Source of the DNA: Rhodospirillaceae bacterium | GTDB lineage: Bacteria; Pseudomonadota; Alphaproteobacteria; MPNO01; UBA2964 | NCBI GenBank assembly: GCA_018660305.1 | Contig: JABJKO010000209.1 | Location: 1-64,000, forward strand | Direction: 5' to 3' | DNA: 64,000 bases | Shown here: in pieces, positions 24,041 to 32,240 of the stretch | Layout: each line of letters opens with the position of its first letter | How positions within the stretch are numbered: position 1 is the stretch's first letter | Made by a program: the position numbers and the translations under genes | Notes under the pieces: model-generated | What the model was told of the DNA's origin: nothing | Database searches by the model: none | The model's input: only the letters and a program-made list of their open reading frames with translations

Positions 24041-25674
24041 CGTCCGCCACTAAAGTAGACCCCATCACCGTCGGGATCCTGCGTAACAGGATCGGCAGCC
24101 TGATGGATGAAATGCACCATCATTTCTTTCGCTCGGGCTATTCCACCATCGTGCGCGAATCGCGGGATTTCAGCTGCGTTATACTCGATGCCAAAGGCCG
24201 CATCCTGGTGGCACCGCCCATGTTCTTCCATTCCACGTCTTATAAGTATCTGGTGCGGCGCATATTCGAGCTCTATGGCGCGGACGGGCCGGAGGATGGC
24301 GATATCTTTCTCTGTAACCATCCCTATGACGGCAATCTGCCCCACGTCCCCGACATGGCGGTGATCGTTCCCATTTTTCAGGGCGGCACCCTCGTGGGCT
24401 TTGCCGGTTCCATCGCCCATAAGGCCGATATCGGCGGCACCGTTCCCGGCTCCACATTCGGGCAGGCCACCGAGCTGTTTCAGGAGGGCATCGTCTTTCC
24501 GCCCATCAAATATTACCGCGCCGGCAAACATAACATGGACGTGGAACGGACCATCCGGGCCAACAGCCGCCTGCCCGAGGTCACGCTGGGGGATCTCCAT
24601 GGCCAGGTGGGCGCCTGTGAGATCGGGCGCGCGCGCATGCGCCAGGTGTGCGACGAATTCGGGCTGGATGTGGTGCAGGACGCCCTGGTCGCCATGGTCG
24701 AGGCGGCGGGGGTCGAGTTCCGCGCCGCCCTGTCCCGCCTGCCCAACGGCACACAGGAAGCGGAATCCTTTCTCGATAGCGATGGCATCGATTTCACCAA
24801 ACCCATCCGCATGCATGTGCGCCTCACGGTGACCGATGGCGAGGTCGAGTTCGATTTCAGCGCCAGCGATCCGCAGGGGCGCGGGCCCGTCAATATCAGG
24901 CTGGCGCTGGTCGAGGCGTGCTGCTTTCAGGTGCTCATCGGGCTCATCGACCCCACCCTCAAATACAGCGATGCGGCCTTCGATGCGGTTCATATAAAGA
25001 CCAATAAGGGCACCGTGGTCGACCCGCACGCACCGGCGCCGTGCTCCAGCTATATGAAGACCTGCATGACGGTGATCGACATGCTGATGGAGGCGTTCGG
25101 GCCGTTCGTGCCCGACCGGGCGGCGGCCTATAGCGGCGGTAGCGGCGGCGGGCTGACGGTGGATTGGCGCGGTACCAAACGCATTCCCCGTGGCAACCAG
25201 TATGAAATCTATGGTTCGGCCTATGGCGGTTCGGCCAGCCAGGACGGCGCCTCGGGCACCACGGTGCATCTGTCGAACATCTATGTCACGCCCATCGAGA
25301 TCGTCGAGACCGAATTTCCCTGCCGCGTGACCCGCTATGAGCTGATCCCCGGTTCGGGTGGCGATGGCAGGCACCGGGGCGGGCTCGCCATGCGGCGGGA
25401 ATATGAGTTGCTGGAACCTGCCATGGTGATCTTCAGAGGCGATCGGGCCCAGCGTCCGCCGCGCGGCGTCGCCGGCGGCCAGCCGGGCCGTGGCAGCCGT
25501 TTCGTGCTCAACCCGGGAACCAACCGGGAAAAGGAGATGCCCATCACCACGCGGGTCGATCTGGAAGCGGGTGATACCATGCGGATGGAGGCGGCCGGTG
25601 GTGGTGGCTATGGCGATCCCGATGAGCGCGACACGGAAGCCCGTGCCTATGATAAGCAGGAAGGCTATGTTTAG
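24037..25674 (+). CDS. hyuB: Hydantoinase/oxoprolinase subunit B
   Basis: A 545-residue catalytic partner of the upstream subunit; start and stop overlap by four bases (ATGA). It has the full hydantoinase B pattern: DPITVGILRNRIGSLMDEMHHHFFRSGYSTIVRE at the start, LCNHPYDGNLPHVPDMAVIVPIF, FAGSIAHKADIGGTVPGS and the C-terminal PGSGGDGRHRGGLAMRREYEL. The histidines of the first two are likely metal ligands. The protein acts in the cytoplasm as an A-B complex. Substrate cannot be read from the sequence; the downstream cupin and SDR suggest a ring-opening route whose product is further oxidised or reduced. Confidence 0.88.
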   Translation: MTSATKVDPITVGILRNRIGSLMDEMHHHFFRSGYSTIVRESRDFSCVILDAKGRILVAPPMFFHSTSYKYLVRRIFELYGADGPEDGDIFLCNHPYDGNLPHVPDMAVIVPIFQGGTLVGFAGSIAHKADIGGTVPGSTFGQATELFQEGIVFPPIKYYRAGKHNMDVERTIRANSRLPEVTLGDLHGQVGACEIGRARMRQVCDEFGLDVVQDALVAMVEAAGVEFRAALSRLPNGTQEAESFLDSDGIDFTKPIRMHVRLTVTDGEVEFDFSASDPQGRGPVNIRLALVEACCFQVLIGLIDPTLKYSDAAFDAVHIKTNKGTVVDPHAPAPCSSYMKTCMTVIDMLMEAFGPFVPDRAAAYSGGSGGGLTVDWRGTKRIPRGNQYEIYGSAYGGSASQDGASGTTVHLSNIYVTPIEIVETEFPCRVTRYELIPGSGGDGRHRGGLAMRREYELLEPAMVIFRGDRAQRPPRGVAGGQPGRGSRFVLNPGTNREKEMPITTRVDLEAGDTMRMEAAGGGGYGDPDERDTEARAYDKQEGYV

Positions 25675-25707
25675 CGCTGGAACAGATTAGAGACAGGAGC
25701 AGGCATC

Positions 25708-26121
25708 ATGCCCCAAGGCACTTTTATCGATATCGACAAGGCTCCCGAAGTGAAGCGCGGCGGCGGCATCGTCACGCGGCCGCTGATCGTGCATCACACC
25801 ACACCCGATGCCAAATTCACCACCGGCATGACGCGCTTCCCGCCCGGCGAAGGGGCCCCCATGCATTCGCACAATTGCGATGAGCAGGTGACGGTGCTGG
25901 AAGGCACCGGAATCTATGAGGTGGATGGCGTGGTGACCGAGCTCAAGCAGCACGACACCACCTATATACCGGCCGGCCTGCCGCACCGGTTTCACAATAC
26001 CAGCGATGCCCCCATGGCGATCCTGTGGATCTATGCCGCCGCGGAGGTCACAAGGACCTTTACCGACAGCGGCGAGACCGTGGAACATCTGTCCTCCGCC
26101 GACATGATGGTTTCGGAGTAA
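25708..26121 (+). CDS. Cupin-domain protein
   Basis: A 137-residue single-domain cupin with GACAGGAGC upstream. The metal-binding set is present: PMHSHNCDEQVTVLEG in the first cupin motif and PAGLPHRFHNTSD in the second. Small cupins serve as isomerases, dioxygenases or ligand sensors. It lies 33 bases after hyuB and four before the SDR gene, inside one transcription unit, and so probably handles an intermediate of the same pathway. Exact function is unknown. Confidence 0.82.
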   Translation: MPQGTFIDIDKAPEVKRGGGIVTRPLIVHHTTPDAKFTTGMTRFPPGEGAPMHSHNCDEQVTVLEGTGIYEVDGVVTELKQHDTTYIPAGLPHRFHNTSDAPMAILWIYAAAEVTRTFTDSGETVEHLSSADMMVSE

Positions 26122-26124
26122 CCC

Positions 26125-26913
26125 ATGGATCTTGGAATTGCCGGCCGCAAGGCCTTGGTGACGGGGGGCAGTCTCGGCATTGGGCGGGCCTGTGCCGACT
26201 TGCTGGTTGCCGAGGGGGTTGATGTGGCCATCGCCGCCCGTAACGAAGAGCGTCTCGGCGCTGTGGCGTCCGACATCGCTTCAGGAACCAATGCGCGCGT
26301 TATCCCCATCGCCGGCGATCTCTCGGTGGCGTCCGATACGGAACGTGTGGTGGCGGAGGCCGCCGAGGCGCTGGGCCAGATTGATATACTGGTCAATAAC
26401 GCGGGGTCGGCGCCGCTGGGTCTGATTGGCGATATCGACGATGCCTCCTGGCAATCCAGCTTCGATCTGAAATTAATGGGCTATGTGCGCTGCGCCCGCA
26501 CCGTCATGCCGGCCATGCGCGCCCGCCGCTGGGGCCGCATTATCAACATCATCGGCAATGGCGGTCATTTTCCCACCGCCAAATACATCGCCGGTGGCGC
26601 CATCAACGCCGCCATTCTCAATATCACGCAGGCGCTGGCCGAGGAATGCGGGCCGGATAACGTGCTGGTCAACGGCGTCAACCCGACCGCGACGGCAACC
26701 GACCGCTGGGCCGAGCTGGTGAAACAGCGGGTCGAGATGACCGGCGAGACGGAAGAACAGATTTATGCACAATCCGCCGCGCGCAATCCCCTGGGGCGTA
26801 TCGGTGAGCCGGAGGACATCGCCAATATGGTGGTGTTCCTGTGCTCCGAACGGGCCAGCTTCGTCAATGGCGCGCTGATCGAGGTGGATGGCGGTGTCAG
26901 CCGGGCGCTGTAG
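26125..26913 (+). CDS. SDR-fold oxidoreductase with an incomplete active site
   Basis: A 262-residue short-chain dehydrogenase/reductase fold. The cofactor motif VTGGSLGIGRACADLL (about 12-27) and the NNAG motif (VNNAGSAPLG, about 91) are normal. At the catalytic site the usual Ser-Tyr-Lys is altered: the tyrosine is present in AKYIAGGAIN (about 154) but the lysine four residues later is glycine, and the serine region reads NIIGNGGHF. A branch of SDRs with Y-x-x-G-G is known and its chemistry is poorly defined. The C-terminus FVNGALIEVDGGVSRAL is classical. It may bind NAD(P) without the standard proton relay, or use a different base. Confidence 0.82.
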   Translation: MDLGIAGRKALVTGGSLGIGRACADLLVAEGVDVAIAARNEERLGAVASDIASGTNARVIPIAGDLSVASDTERVVAEAAEALGQIDILVNNAGSAPLGLIGDIDDASWQSSFDLKLMGYVRCARTVMPAMRARRWGRIINIIGNGGHFPTAKYIAGGAINAAILNITQALAEECGPDNVLVNGVNPTATATDRWAELVKQRVEMTGETEEQIYAQSAARNPLGRIGEPEDIANMVVFLCSERASFVNGALIEVDGGVSRAL

Positions 26914-26919
26914 CCGCCC

Positions 26920-27276
26920 ATGCCTTTTGATATTCGTCTGAAGCGGGCTTACGATTCCCCCGATTCATCGGACGGCAAGCGTATCCTGGTGGAGCGGCTG
27001 TGGCCGCGCGGTGTGACCAAGGAGGCCGCCGCGCTCCATGAGTGGATGAAGGATATCGCGCCCAGCGCCGATCTCCGCAAATGGTACGGCCATGAACCGG
27101 ACCGATGGCCGGAATTCCAGAAACGGTATGAGCGGGAGCTGGCGGACAATAGGGTGTTGGTCGGCGATCTACGGGCGATGTGCGCGGCCGGTCCGGTGAC
27201 ATTGATCTTCGCGGCCAGGGATGAAGCCCGTAACAGCGCCGTGGTCCTCAAGGCCGTGCTTGAACAGGACACTTAG
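26920..27276 (+). CDS. DUF488 family protein
   Basis: A 118-residue protein with the DUF488 hallmarks: RLKRAYDSPDSSDGKRILVERLWPRG at the start, LHEWMKDIAPSADLRKWYGH, and LIFAARDEARNSAVVL near the end. The function of the family is not established. It follows the SDR gene by six bases and may be the last gene of the operon. Its TAG overlaps the TAA of the convergent DUF3095 gene by two bases. Confidence 0.85.
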   Translation: MPFDIRLKRAYDSPDSSDGKRILVERLWPRGVTKEAAALHEWMKDIAPSADLRKWYGHEPDRWPEFQKRYERELADNRVLVGDLRAMCAAGPVTLIFAARDEARNSAVVLKAVLEQDT

Positions 27277-28442
27277 GCCCGCCCGCCTCCCTTATCAGCC
27301 ATCGCAGCTTTCAGCATCTCCGCCGCTTTCGCATAGCCGCCGGCCGCGCCGTCGACGAAATGCATGTGATCACTGGTGTAGGGTGAGGGCACGATACAGG
27401 TCATCAGCGCGCTGTCCTGGCTGTGCAGCCCGTAATGGGCGGTACCGTCTTCCTGCGCCCGGCGCAAAAGCGCCTCTATTCTGGCGATGACGTCCCGTGG
27501 ACAATCCACCGTCAGCTTCAGCCCGTCATCGAACTTGCGGAAATCCGTGTTGCCGGCGACGTCCCGGCGATAGACCGAGGGATCGAAGCGGGCCATGGAG
27601 CGTTTTGTGAGCTGCAGGATCCACGGAACCAGATGTTCCATCAGGATCTTCAGACGGCGGACAGGACGGACTTCCCCCCCGGCGCCGGCCCGCACTTCGG
27701 TCCCCAGCCCCTGCGGCGGCCAGACAAACCGGGGCCCTTCGGGGGCCACCGGATGGCCCTGCCGCTCGGTTTCCTTCTCCAATAAGTCCAGGAGCGCGGT
27801 TACCAGCCGGGCAAATGCCCCATCATCCACGTCCCTGGCCGGTAGCACCAGCAACGACAGAATTTCGCCATTACGGGCCTGCAGCGGCCGAAAGCGGCAG
27901 GACAGCCCCGTCAGATCGGGGTGGGTTCCGGCCGCCGCCCGCGGCACGCTGTATCGGCCGGCTTTCATCTCGCTTTCGGCCCAGGCCACGCCGCCGCCGG
28001 AAAACATGGCATAGCTGACCCCGGGAGCCGGCTGGAAGCGGGCGACGGTGGCATCCAGCCCCACCTGCCGGATATCGCCGATTGGCACCAGGGCCGCGCG
28101 CAGGCTCAGCCCGATCTCCTCTTCGGTCCACACCTGGCACGCCGCCAGAGCCGCCTCCACCGGGTCCCGCTGGTCCTCGGGAATGCCAAACCCCGCCCCG
28201 TCGCCACCAAAAACAAAGGGAAAGGGCGCCCCGCCGAGGCTATTCATGACCGCCGAGATCACGCTGGCTCCGGCCATGTTAACCGCCTTGTAGCGGCCAG
28301 CTTCAATGGCGCCCGTAGAGTTAACGACGTCCGTAACCCCGATTAACCAATCGTCGGGGAGGGGGTGAAATCGTTTATTTTCGACAAGACGGTCGAAATC
28401 GGTGAAAGATTCCAGCTCTGCGTAGAATGATTCACTGCCCAT
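27273..28442 (-). CDS. DUF3095 family protein, cyclase-like
   Basis: A 389-residue protein. The ATG at 28442 (MGSESFYAELESFTDF) has CAGGGG upstream and matches the usual family start; a longer version would add a hydrophobic leader from AT-rich sequence. The N-terminal half holds WLIGVTDVVNSTGAIEAGRYKAVNMAGA and FPFVFGGDGAGFGIP, which recall the GGD-type turn of class III nucleotidyl cyclases. Whether it makes a cyclic nucleotide is unknown. It is divergent from the SleB-type hydrolase across an AT-rich 191-bp gap. Confidence 0.8.
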   Translation of the reverse strand: MGSESFYAELESFTDFDRLVENKRFHPLPDDWLIGVTDVVNSTGAIEAGRYKAVNMAGASVISAVMNSLGGAPFPFVFGGDGAGFGIPEDQRDPVEAALAACQVWTEEEIGLSLRAALVPIGDIRQVGLDATVARFQPAPGVSYAMFSGGGVAWAESEMKAGRYSVPRAAAGTHPDLTGLSCRFRPLQARNGEILSLLVLPARDVDDGAFARLVTALLDLLEKETERQGHPVAPEGPRFVWPPQGLGTEVRAGAGGEVRPVRRLKILMEHLVPWILQLTKRSMARFDPSVYRRDVAGNTDFRKFDDGLKLTVDCPRDVIARIEALLRRAQEDGTAHYGLHSQDSALMTCIVPSPYTSDHMHFVDGAAGGYAKAAEMLKAAMADKGGGRA

Positions 28443-28633
28443 GACGGCCCCTGTGATAAAGAAAAAACAAAGTAAAAATAGCATTCTACAAAGTTAACAA
28501 AAATTAACCCTAATAATGGATCAATTTATTTTAAAATTTGATTCGTTTTTTCTTGAAATTAACTAAAAAGGTAATGCAAATTGCGCTCAACAAAACAAAA
28601 CACACATGACGTAAGTTAACAACGGGGTTACTC
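28443..28633. other. AT-rich divergent intergenic region
   Basis: This 191-bp stretch is far richer in A and T than its surroundings and holds several GTTAAC/TTAAC elements (near 28493, 28503, 28560 and 28616). The two at 28494-28507 are separated by six bases rather than the seven required of a CtrA box. It must contain the promoters of the DUF3095 and SleB-type genes. No clean -35/-10 pair stands out. Confidence 0.35.
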
Positions 28634-29158
28634 ATGTTTGGGATGATGAGAATTGCCAGTCTGGCATTAACTATTACTATCACTTCATTTTCGGCTCAGG
28701 CCTCCGAAGGGGTCGATGCCCAGAAGATGAATTGGGAAAGCCTTCGCTGCCTCGCGCTTAATATATACCACGAAGCGCGTGGTGAGCCGCTGGAAGGCAA
28801 AATCGCGGTCGGCCATGTGGTCCTCAACAGGGTCGCCGCCCGCCGGTTTCCCGGTCAGATCTGTGCGGTGATCAAGCAGGGTGGTGAAAATCGCCGCTAT
28901 CGGTGCCAGTTCTCCTGGTGGTGCGATGGCCGCAGCGATCGTCCCCGCAATGTCACAGCCTGGCGCGAAAGCCTGCTGGTCGCGCTGCTGATCCGCCGCG
29001 GCGGGACGGATGATCCGACCAAGGGTGCCCTCTGGTATCACGCGGATACGGTTCAGCCTTACTGGGCAAAGATCTTCAAGCCTTACACCAAGATTGGAAA
29101 GCACATCTTCTACCTCAAGAACACAAAGAAGGTGCGTGTGCGTCGGTCACGGGGTTGA
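28634..29158 (+). CDS. SleB-type cell wall hydrolase
   Basis: A 174-residue exported enzyme with a signal peptide (MFGMMRIASLALTIT, cleavage after AQA near 23). The Hydrolase_2/SleB domain begins CLALNIYHEARGEPLEGKIAVGHVVLNR, whose glutamate near residue 46 is the catalytic acid of this lysozyme-like fold. It continues with FSWWCDG and GALWYHADTVQPYW. Such enzymes cut peptidoglycan glycan strands, acting in wall turnover or division. The C-terminus is strongly basic (KKVRVRRSRG). A clear terminator follows. Confidence 0.87.
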   Translation: MFGMMRIASLALTITITSFSAQASEGVDAQKMNWESLRCLALNIYHEARGEPLEGKIAVGHVVLNRVAARRFPGQICAVIKQGGENRRYRCQFSWWCDGRSDRPRNVTAWRESLLVALLIRRGGTDDPTKGALWYHADTVQPYWAKIFKPYTKIGKHIFYLKNTKKVRVRRSRG

Positions 29159-29204
29159 TTTGTAACCTGGGTTGGCATCAGACAGACAAACTCTCGTGAC
29201 AATT

Positions 29205-29236
29205 AGGGCCGGTGAAAACCGGCCCTCTTTTTTTGC
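29205..29236 (+). terminator. Rho-independent terminator after the SleB-type gene
   Basis: A perfect 9-bp stem (29205-29213 with 29218-29226) capped by a GAAA tetraloop is followed by CTTTTTTT. It lies 46 bases after the stop and faces the convergent FemAB-like gene. Confidence 0.92.
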
Positions 29237-29255
29237 CTGAAGACCATCGATCAGA

Positions 29256-30209
29256 CTATAAAAATGTACCCGCCATCGTGAACGGGTCGGGACCGAGCCC
29301 CAGCTTGAACCGGGCGATGCCGGCACCCGATCCGGTATTGAGGCCGCCGAGATCGAGCCATCGGATACCGGAATCCTTGAGCGCCTGTATGCCGCGCCAC
29401 AGCAGCAGATTATGGGCATTGATCCCGCGCCCGGTCTCCGTGGTCCAGCTGATGAAATAGGTCGCGCTCGCGCCGTGCCGGATCAGCACGATTCCGGCCA
29501 CCCTGTCCGCACCGGCATTGGCGGTGAGCACCAGGACATCCCCGGTTTCCTGTCCGGCCGCCGCAATGGCGGCGACAAAGCCGCCGGAGGGTCCCATAAA
29601 GCGCTTTTGTCTGTGGAAGGAATCGTAATCGGCCAGATCCCGGGAAATATCGTCTCCGGAATCGGTAATGACCAGGTTGGCCTTGTTTTTCTCCGCCATG
29701 CGCAGGGCATTCCGCCAGCTTCCGGTCATCCCCTTGCGCAGCTCGGCCTCATCCCGTGACAAATCGAGCCAGGCGGAGCTCATGCCGGTAACCATGCGGC
29801 GGGTGCCCAGCGAGCGCATCAGTGTCTGGTTCCGTGGCGTATCCGAAAGCTCCGGGAGCCAGAACGGAATGTCGCCGCGGCGCAGCGAAAACGCGTCCCG
29901 AAAGGCGCGCAGGATATCCTGCCGCGGCTCTCCGTCTTCCTGGCCGTCCAGGAACAGGGGCCCGCGCACGATACGGACCACCGATAGGACGCCCATCAGG
30001 TTTTTACGATAAAGCTGGGCCATGGCGACCGGTATATGGCCCTGTCGGATAATGACCCGGTCGACGGTCTGACCGTGATAGGCCGCCATCGCGGCGCCGT
30101 AGGCCCAGCTTTGTTCCAGGCTCGACCGGTCCGCCGCCGTGAGATAGCCGTGCCACTCGGCGCGGCCGCAATCGTTCCAGTGGAGGGTCAGCGAGGGTTT
30201 GGCGGTCAT
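29256..30209 (-). CDS. FemAB/GNAT-fold aminoacyltransferase-like protein
   Basis: A 317-residue protein with the tandem GNAT fold of the FemAB family. Residues about 30-150 form the first lobe (LEQSWAYGAAMAAYHGQTVDRVII) and 160-310 the second (SSAWLDLSRDEAELRKGMTGSWRNALRMAEK, then HNLLLWRGIQALKDSGIRWLDLGGLN). In Gram-positives such enzymes add amino acids to lipid II. In alphaproteobacteria related proteins occur beside exopolysaccharide and exosortase genes, with unproven acceptors. It ends facing the SleB-type terminator. It may modify a cell-envelope glycan or peptide; that is inference. Confidence 0.78.
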   Translation of the reverse strand: MTAKPSLTLHWNDCGRAEWHGYLTAADRSSLEQSWAYGAAMAAYHGQTVDRVIIRQGHIPVAMAQLYRKNLMGVLSVVRIVRGPLFLDGQEDGEPRQDILRAFRDAFSLRRGDIPFWLPELSDTPRNQTLMRSLGTRRMVTGMSSAWLDLSRDEAELRKGMTGSWRNALRMAEKNKANLVITDSGDDISRDLADYDSFHRQKRFMGPSGGFVAAIAAAGQETGDVLVLTANAGADRVAGIVLIRHGASATYFISWTTETGRGINAHNLLLWRGIQALKDSGIRWLDLGGLNTGSGAGIARFKLGLGPDPFTMAGTFL

Positions 30210-30264
30210 GGCAGTGACGGGTTTCTGTTCTATTTAGCCGGATAGTGCTCTAGGTTGCGCCGCA

Positions 30265-30462
30265 ATGAAATTCTTCACGACCCAAACTATTGGCGGTGTT
30301 ACCTTGCCGCGCCGCCGGTTTACAGGCTGGGCGGCTCTCTATTTCGTTCTCTTCGTCTGCGTTCCCTTCCTGGGTCTGGCATTGCTGCTCGACGTTATCT
30401 TCTACCTGATTTTTACGCGGGTGTTCGATAGCTGTTATGGCGTGCTGTGTCTGTTTAGCTGA
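30265..30462 (+). CDS. Small membrane protein (65 aa)
   Basis: A 65-residue protein with a basic N-terminal segment (LPRRRF) and one long or two short hydrophobic helices (about residues 22-58). Its TGA overlaps the ATG of the DMT exporter by one base, so the two are translationally coupled. This supports it as a real gene. The function is unknown; an accessory or regulator of the exporter is possible. Confidence 0.6.
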   Translation: MKFFTTQTIGGVTLPRRRFTGWAALYFVLFVCVPFLGLALLLDVIFYLIFTRVFDSCYGVLCLFS

Positions 30463-31337
30463 TGCGCGACCTGCCCAGCTCTATTCGCGGCGGCCTGTGG
30501 ATGATGGCGTCCGCGCTTTCTTTCACCATCATGACGGCGCTTATCCGTGAGGTGGCGAAAGACATCCATCCGTTCGAAATAGGTCTGTTCCGGGTCGTGA
30601 CGAATCTTCTGCTCATGCTCCCCTTCGCTTTTCGGACCGGACGCGCCATTTGGGTTTCGGACAATCACAAGGTCTATGTCCTCCGGGGCTTTACCGGCAC
30701 TGCCTTTTTGCTGTGCTATTTTTCCGGCGCGGCACTGATTCCGGTTTCCGATACACAGGCGTTGATCTTCGTGACGCCGCTGTTTGCCGCCTTGATGGCC
30801 GTCTTGTTTCTCCGCGAACGCGTGCATACCCGCCGGATCGTGGCGCTGATCGTTGGTTTCCTGGGCGCCTTGATTATCCTGAGGCCGGGTTTTGCGGAAA
30901 TAAATATCGGCTCCGTCCTGGTTTTGTTAAGCGCCATATTCTTGGCCGCGAGCCTGGTCTCCGTGCGTCACACGACGCGCACCGATCACCCCGATACCGC
31001 AGTATTTTACTTGATGCTCTATATGACGCCGCTGGTCGCCATCCCGGCGCTTTTCGTTTGGACCCCGCCCACGCTCGCCCAAGCCGGGTGGATGGTGGCG
31101 ATTGGATTCTTCGCAACTCTCAATCAGCGGTTTTTCTCGCGCGCCTTTGCTGCCGCTGAAACCATGGCCGTCATGCCATTCGATTTCTCCCGTCTGCCTT
31201 TTGCCGCGATTATCGGGTGGATCGTCTTCGCCGAACTGCCCGATATCTGGGTATGGGTGGGAGGGGCCATCATCTTTGGCGCGTCGCTTTACATCGCCCA
31301 TCGCGAAATGGTGGCGAGCAAAGAGGAAGCCGCGTAG
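30462..31337 (+). CDS. DMT superfamily (EamA) transporter, copy 1
   Basis: A 291-residue exporter with ten predicted membrane helices in two EamA repeats. It starts MRDLPSSIRGGLWMMASALSFTIMTALIREVAKDIHPFEIG and has the repeat-ending ALIVGFLGALIILRPGF. Such proteins export amino acids, nucleobases or metabolites. It is followed 27 bases later by a close paralogue of the same length, about 70 percent identical by eye. The transported substrate is unknown. Confidence 0.88.
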   Translation: MRDLPSSIRGGLWMMASALSFTIMTALIREVAKDIHPFEIGLFRVVTNLLLMLPFAFRTGRAIWVSDNHKVYVLRGFTGTAFLLCYFSGAALIPVSDTQALIFVTPLFAALMAVLFLRERVHTRRIVALIVGFLGALIILRPGFAEINIGSVLVLLSAIFLAASLVSVRHTTRTDHPDTAVFYLMLYMTPLVAIPALFVWTPPTLAQAGWMVAIGFFATLNQRFFSRAFAAAETMAVMPFDFSRLPFAAIIGWIVFAELPDIWVWVGGAIIFGASLYIAHREMVASKEEAA

Positions 31338-31364
31338 TGCTGGCCTGCCCAGTCGGTTTTGCCA

Positions 31365-32240
31365 ATGCGTGATTTGCCTGGCGCCATTCGCGGCGGATTA
31401 TGGATGGTGGCGGCTGCCCTCAGCTTTACCCTTATGACCACGCTGATCCGCGAGGTGGCCCAGGATATCCACCCCTTTGAAATCGGATTCTTCCGGGCGG
31501 CGACCAATCTGGTGCTCATGCTTCCCTATGCCTTCAGGACCGGCCCGGACATATTCCGCAGTTCCAACCATAAAATTTATATTTTCCGCGCCCTCTTTGG
31601 GTTTTCGTTTCTTATGACGTATTTTCCCGGCGCCGCCACCATTCCGGTCTCCGATTCCCAGGCCCTGATATTTTCTTCGCCGCTTTTCGCCTGTGCCATG
31701 GCCATCGTGTTTCTCGGCGAGCGGGTGCGCGCGCGGCGCGTCACGGCGCTCATTGTGGGATTTTGCGGCGCCGTTCTGATACTGCGCCCGGGATTTGATA
31801 CGGTGAGTATGGGAGCGTTGCTGGTTCTGGTTGGCGCCTTCGTCAACGCCGCCGCCAACGTGATGGTGCGTCACACCACGCGAACCGACCATCCTGATAC
31901 GGCCGTTTTTTATCTAATGCTGTATGTGACGCCCCTTGCGGCAATCCCGGCGTTGTTCGTCTGGACCACCCCGACACTGACCCAGCTCGCATTCTTGGTC
32001 GCGATCGGGTTTTGCGGCTCGCTTAACCAGCGCTTCACGTCCCGGGCTTTTGCGGCCGCGGAAGCGACCGCAATACTGCCCTTTGATTTTGCGCGACTGC
32101 CCTTTGCCGCGATCATCGGATGGATCGTTTTTGCGGAGCTGCCTGATATATGGGTCTGGGCGGGAGGAGCACTTGTTTTTGGATCTTCCCTGTATATTGC
32201 ACATCGCGAGGCCAAGGCGGCTAAAGAGGAAGCGGACTAG
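31365..32240 (+). CDS. DMT superfamily (EamA) transporter, copy 2
   Basis: A 291-residue paralogue of the preceding gene, also ten helices. I chose the ATG at 31365 because it aligns with the MRDLP start of copy 1; a TTG two codons upstream is possible. Differences cluster in the periplasmic ends of helices, for example RTGPDIFRSSNHKIYIFRALFGF, which could alter substrate. Whether the two form a heterodimer or act separately is not known. The hydrolase gene starts at the base after its stop. Confidence 0.87.
   Translation: MRDLPGAIRGGLWMVAAALSFTLMTTLIREVAQDIHPFEIGFFRAATNLVLMLPYAFRTGPDIFRSSNHKIYIFRALFGFSFLMTYFPGAATIPVSDSQALIFSSPLFACAMAIVFLGERVRARRVTALIVGFCGAVLILRPGFDTVSMGALLVLVGAFVNAAANVMVRHTTRTDHPDTAVFYLMLYVTPLAAIPALFVWTTPTLTQLAFLVAIGFCGSLNQRFTSRAFAAAEATAILPFDFARLPFAAIIGWIVFAELPDIWVWAGGALVFGSSLYIAHREAKAAKEEAD

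Noticed and set aside
28494..28507. Paired TTAA elements as a CtrA box before the SleB-type gene
   Set aside because: The spacer is six bases instead of seven, and other nearby TTAAC elements also have wrong spacing.
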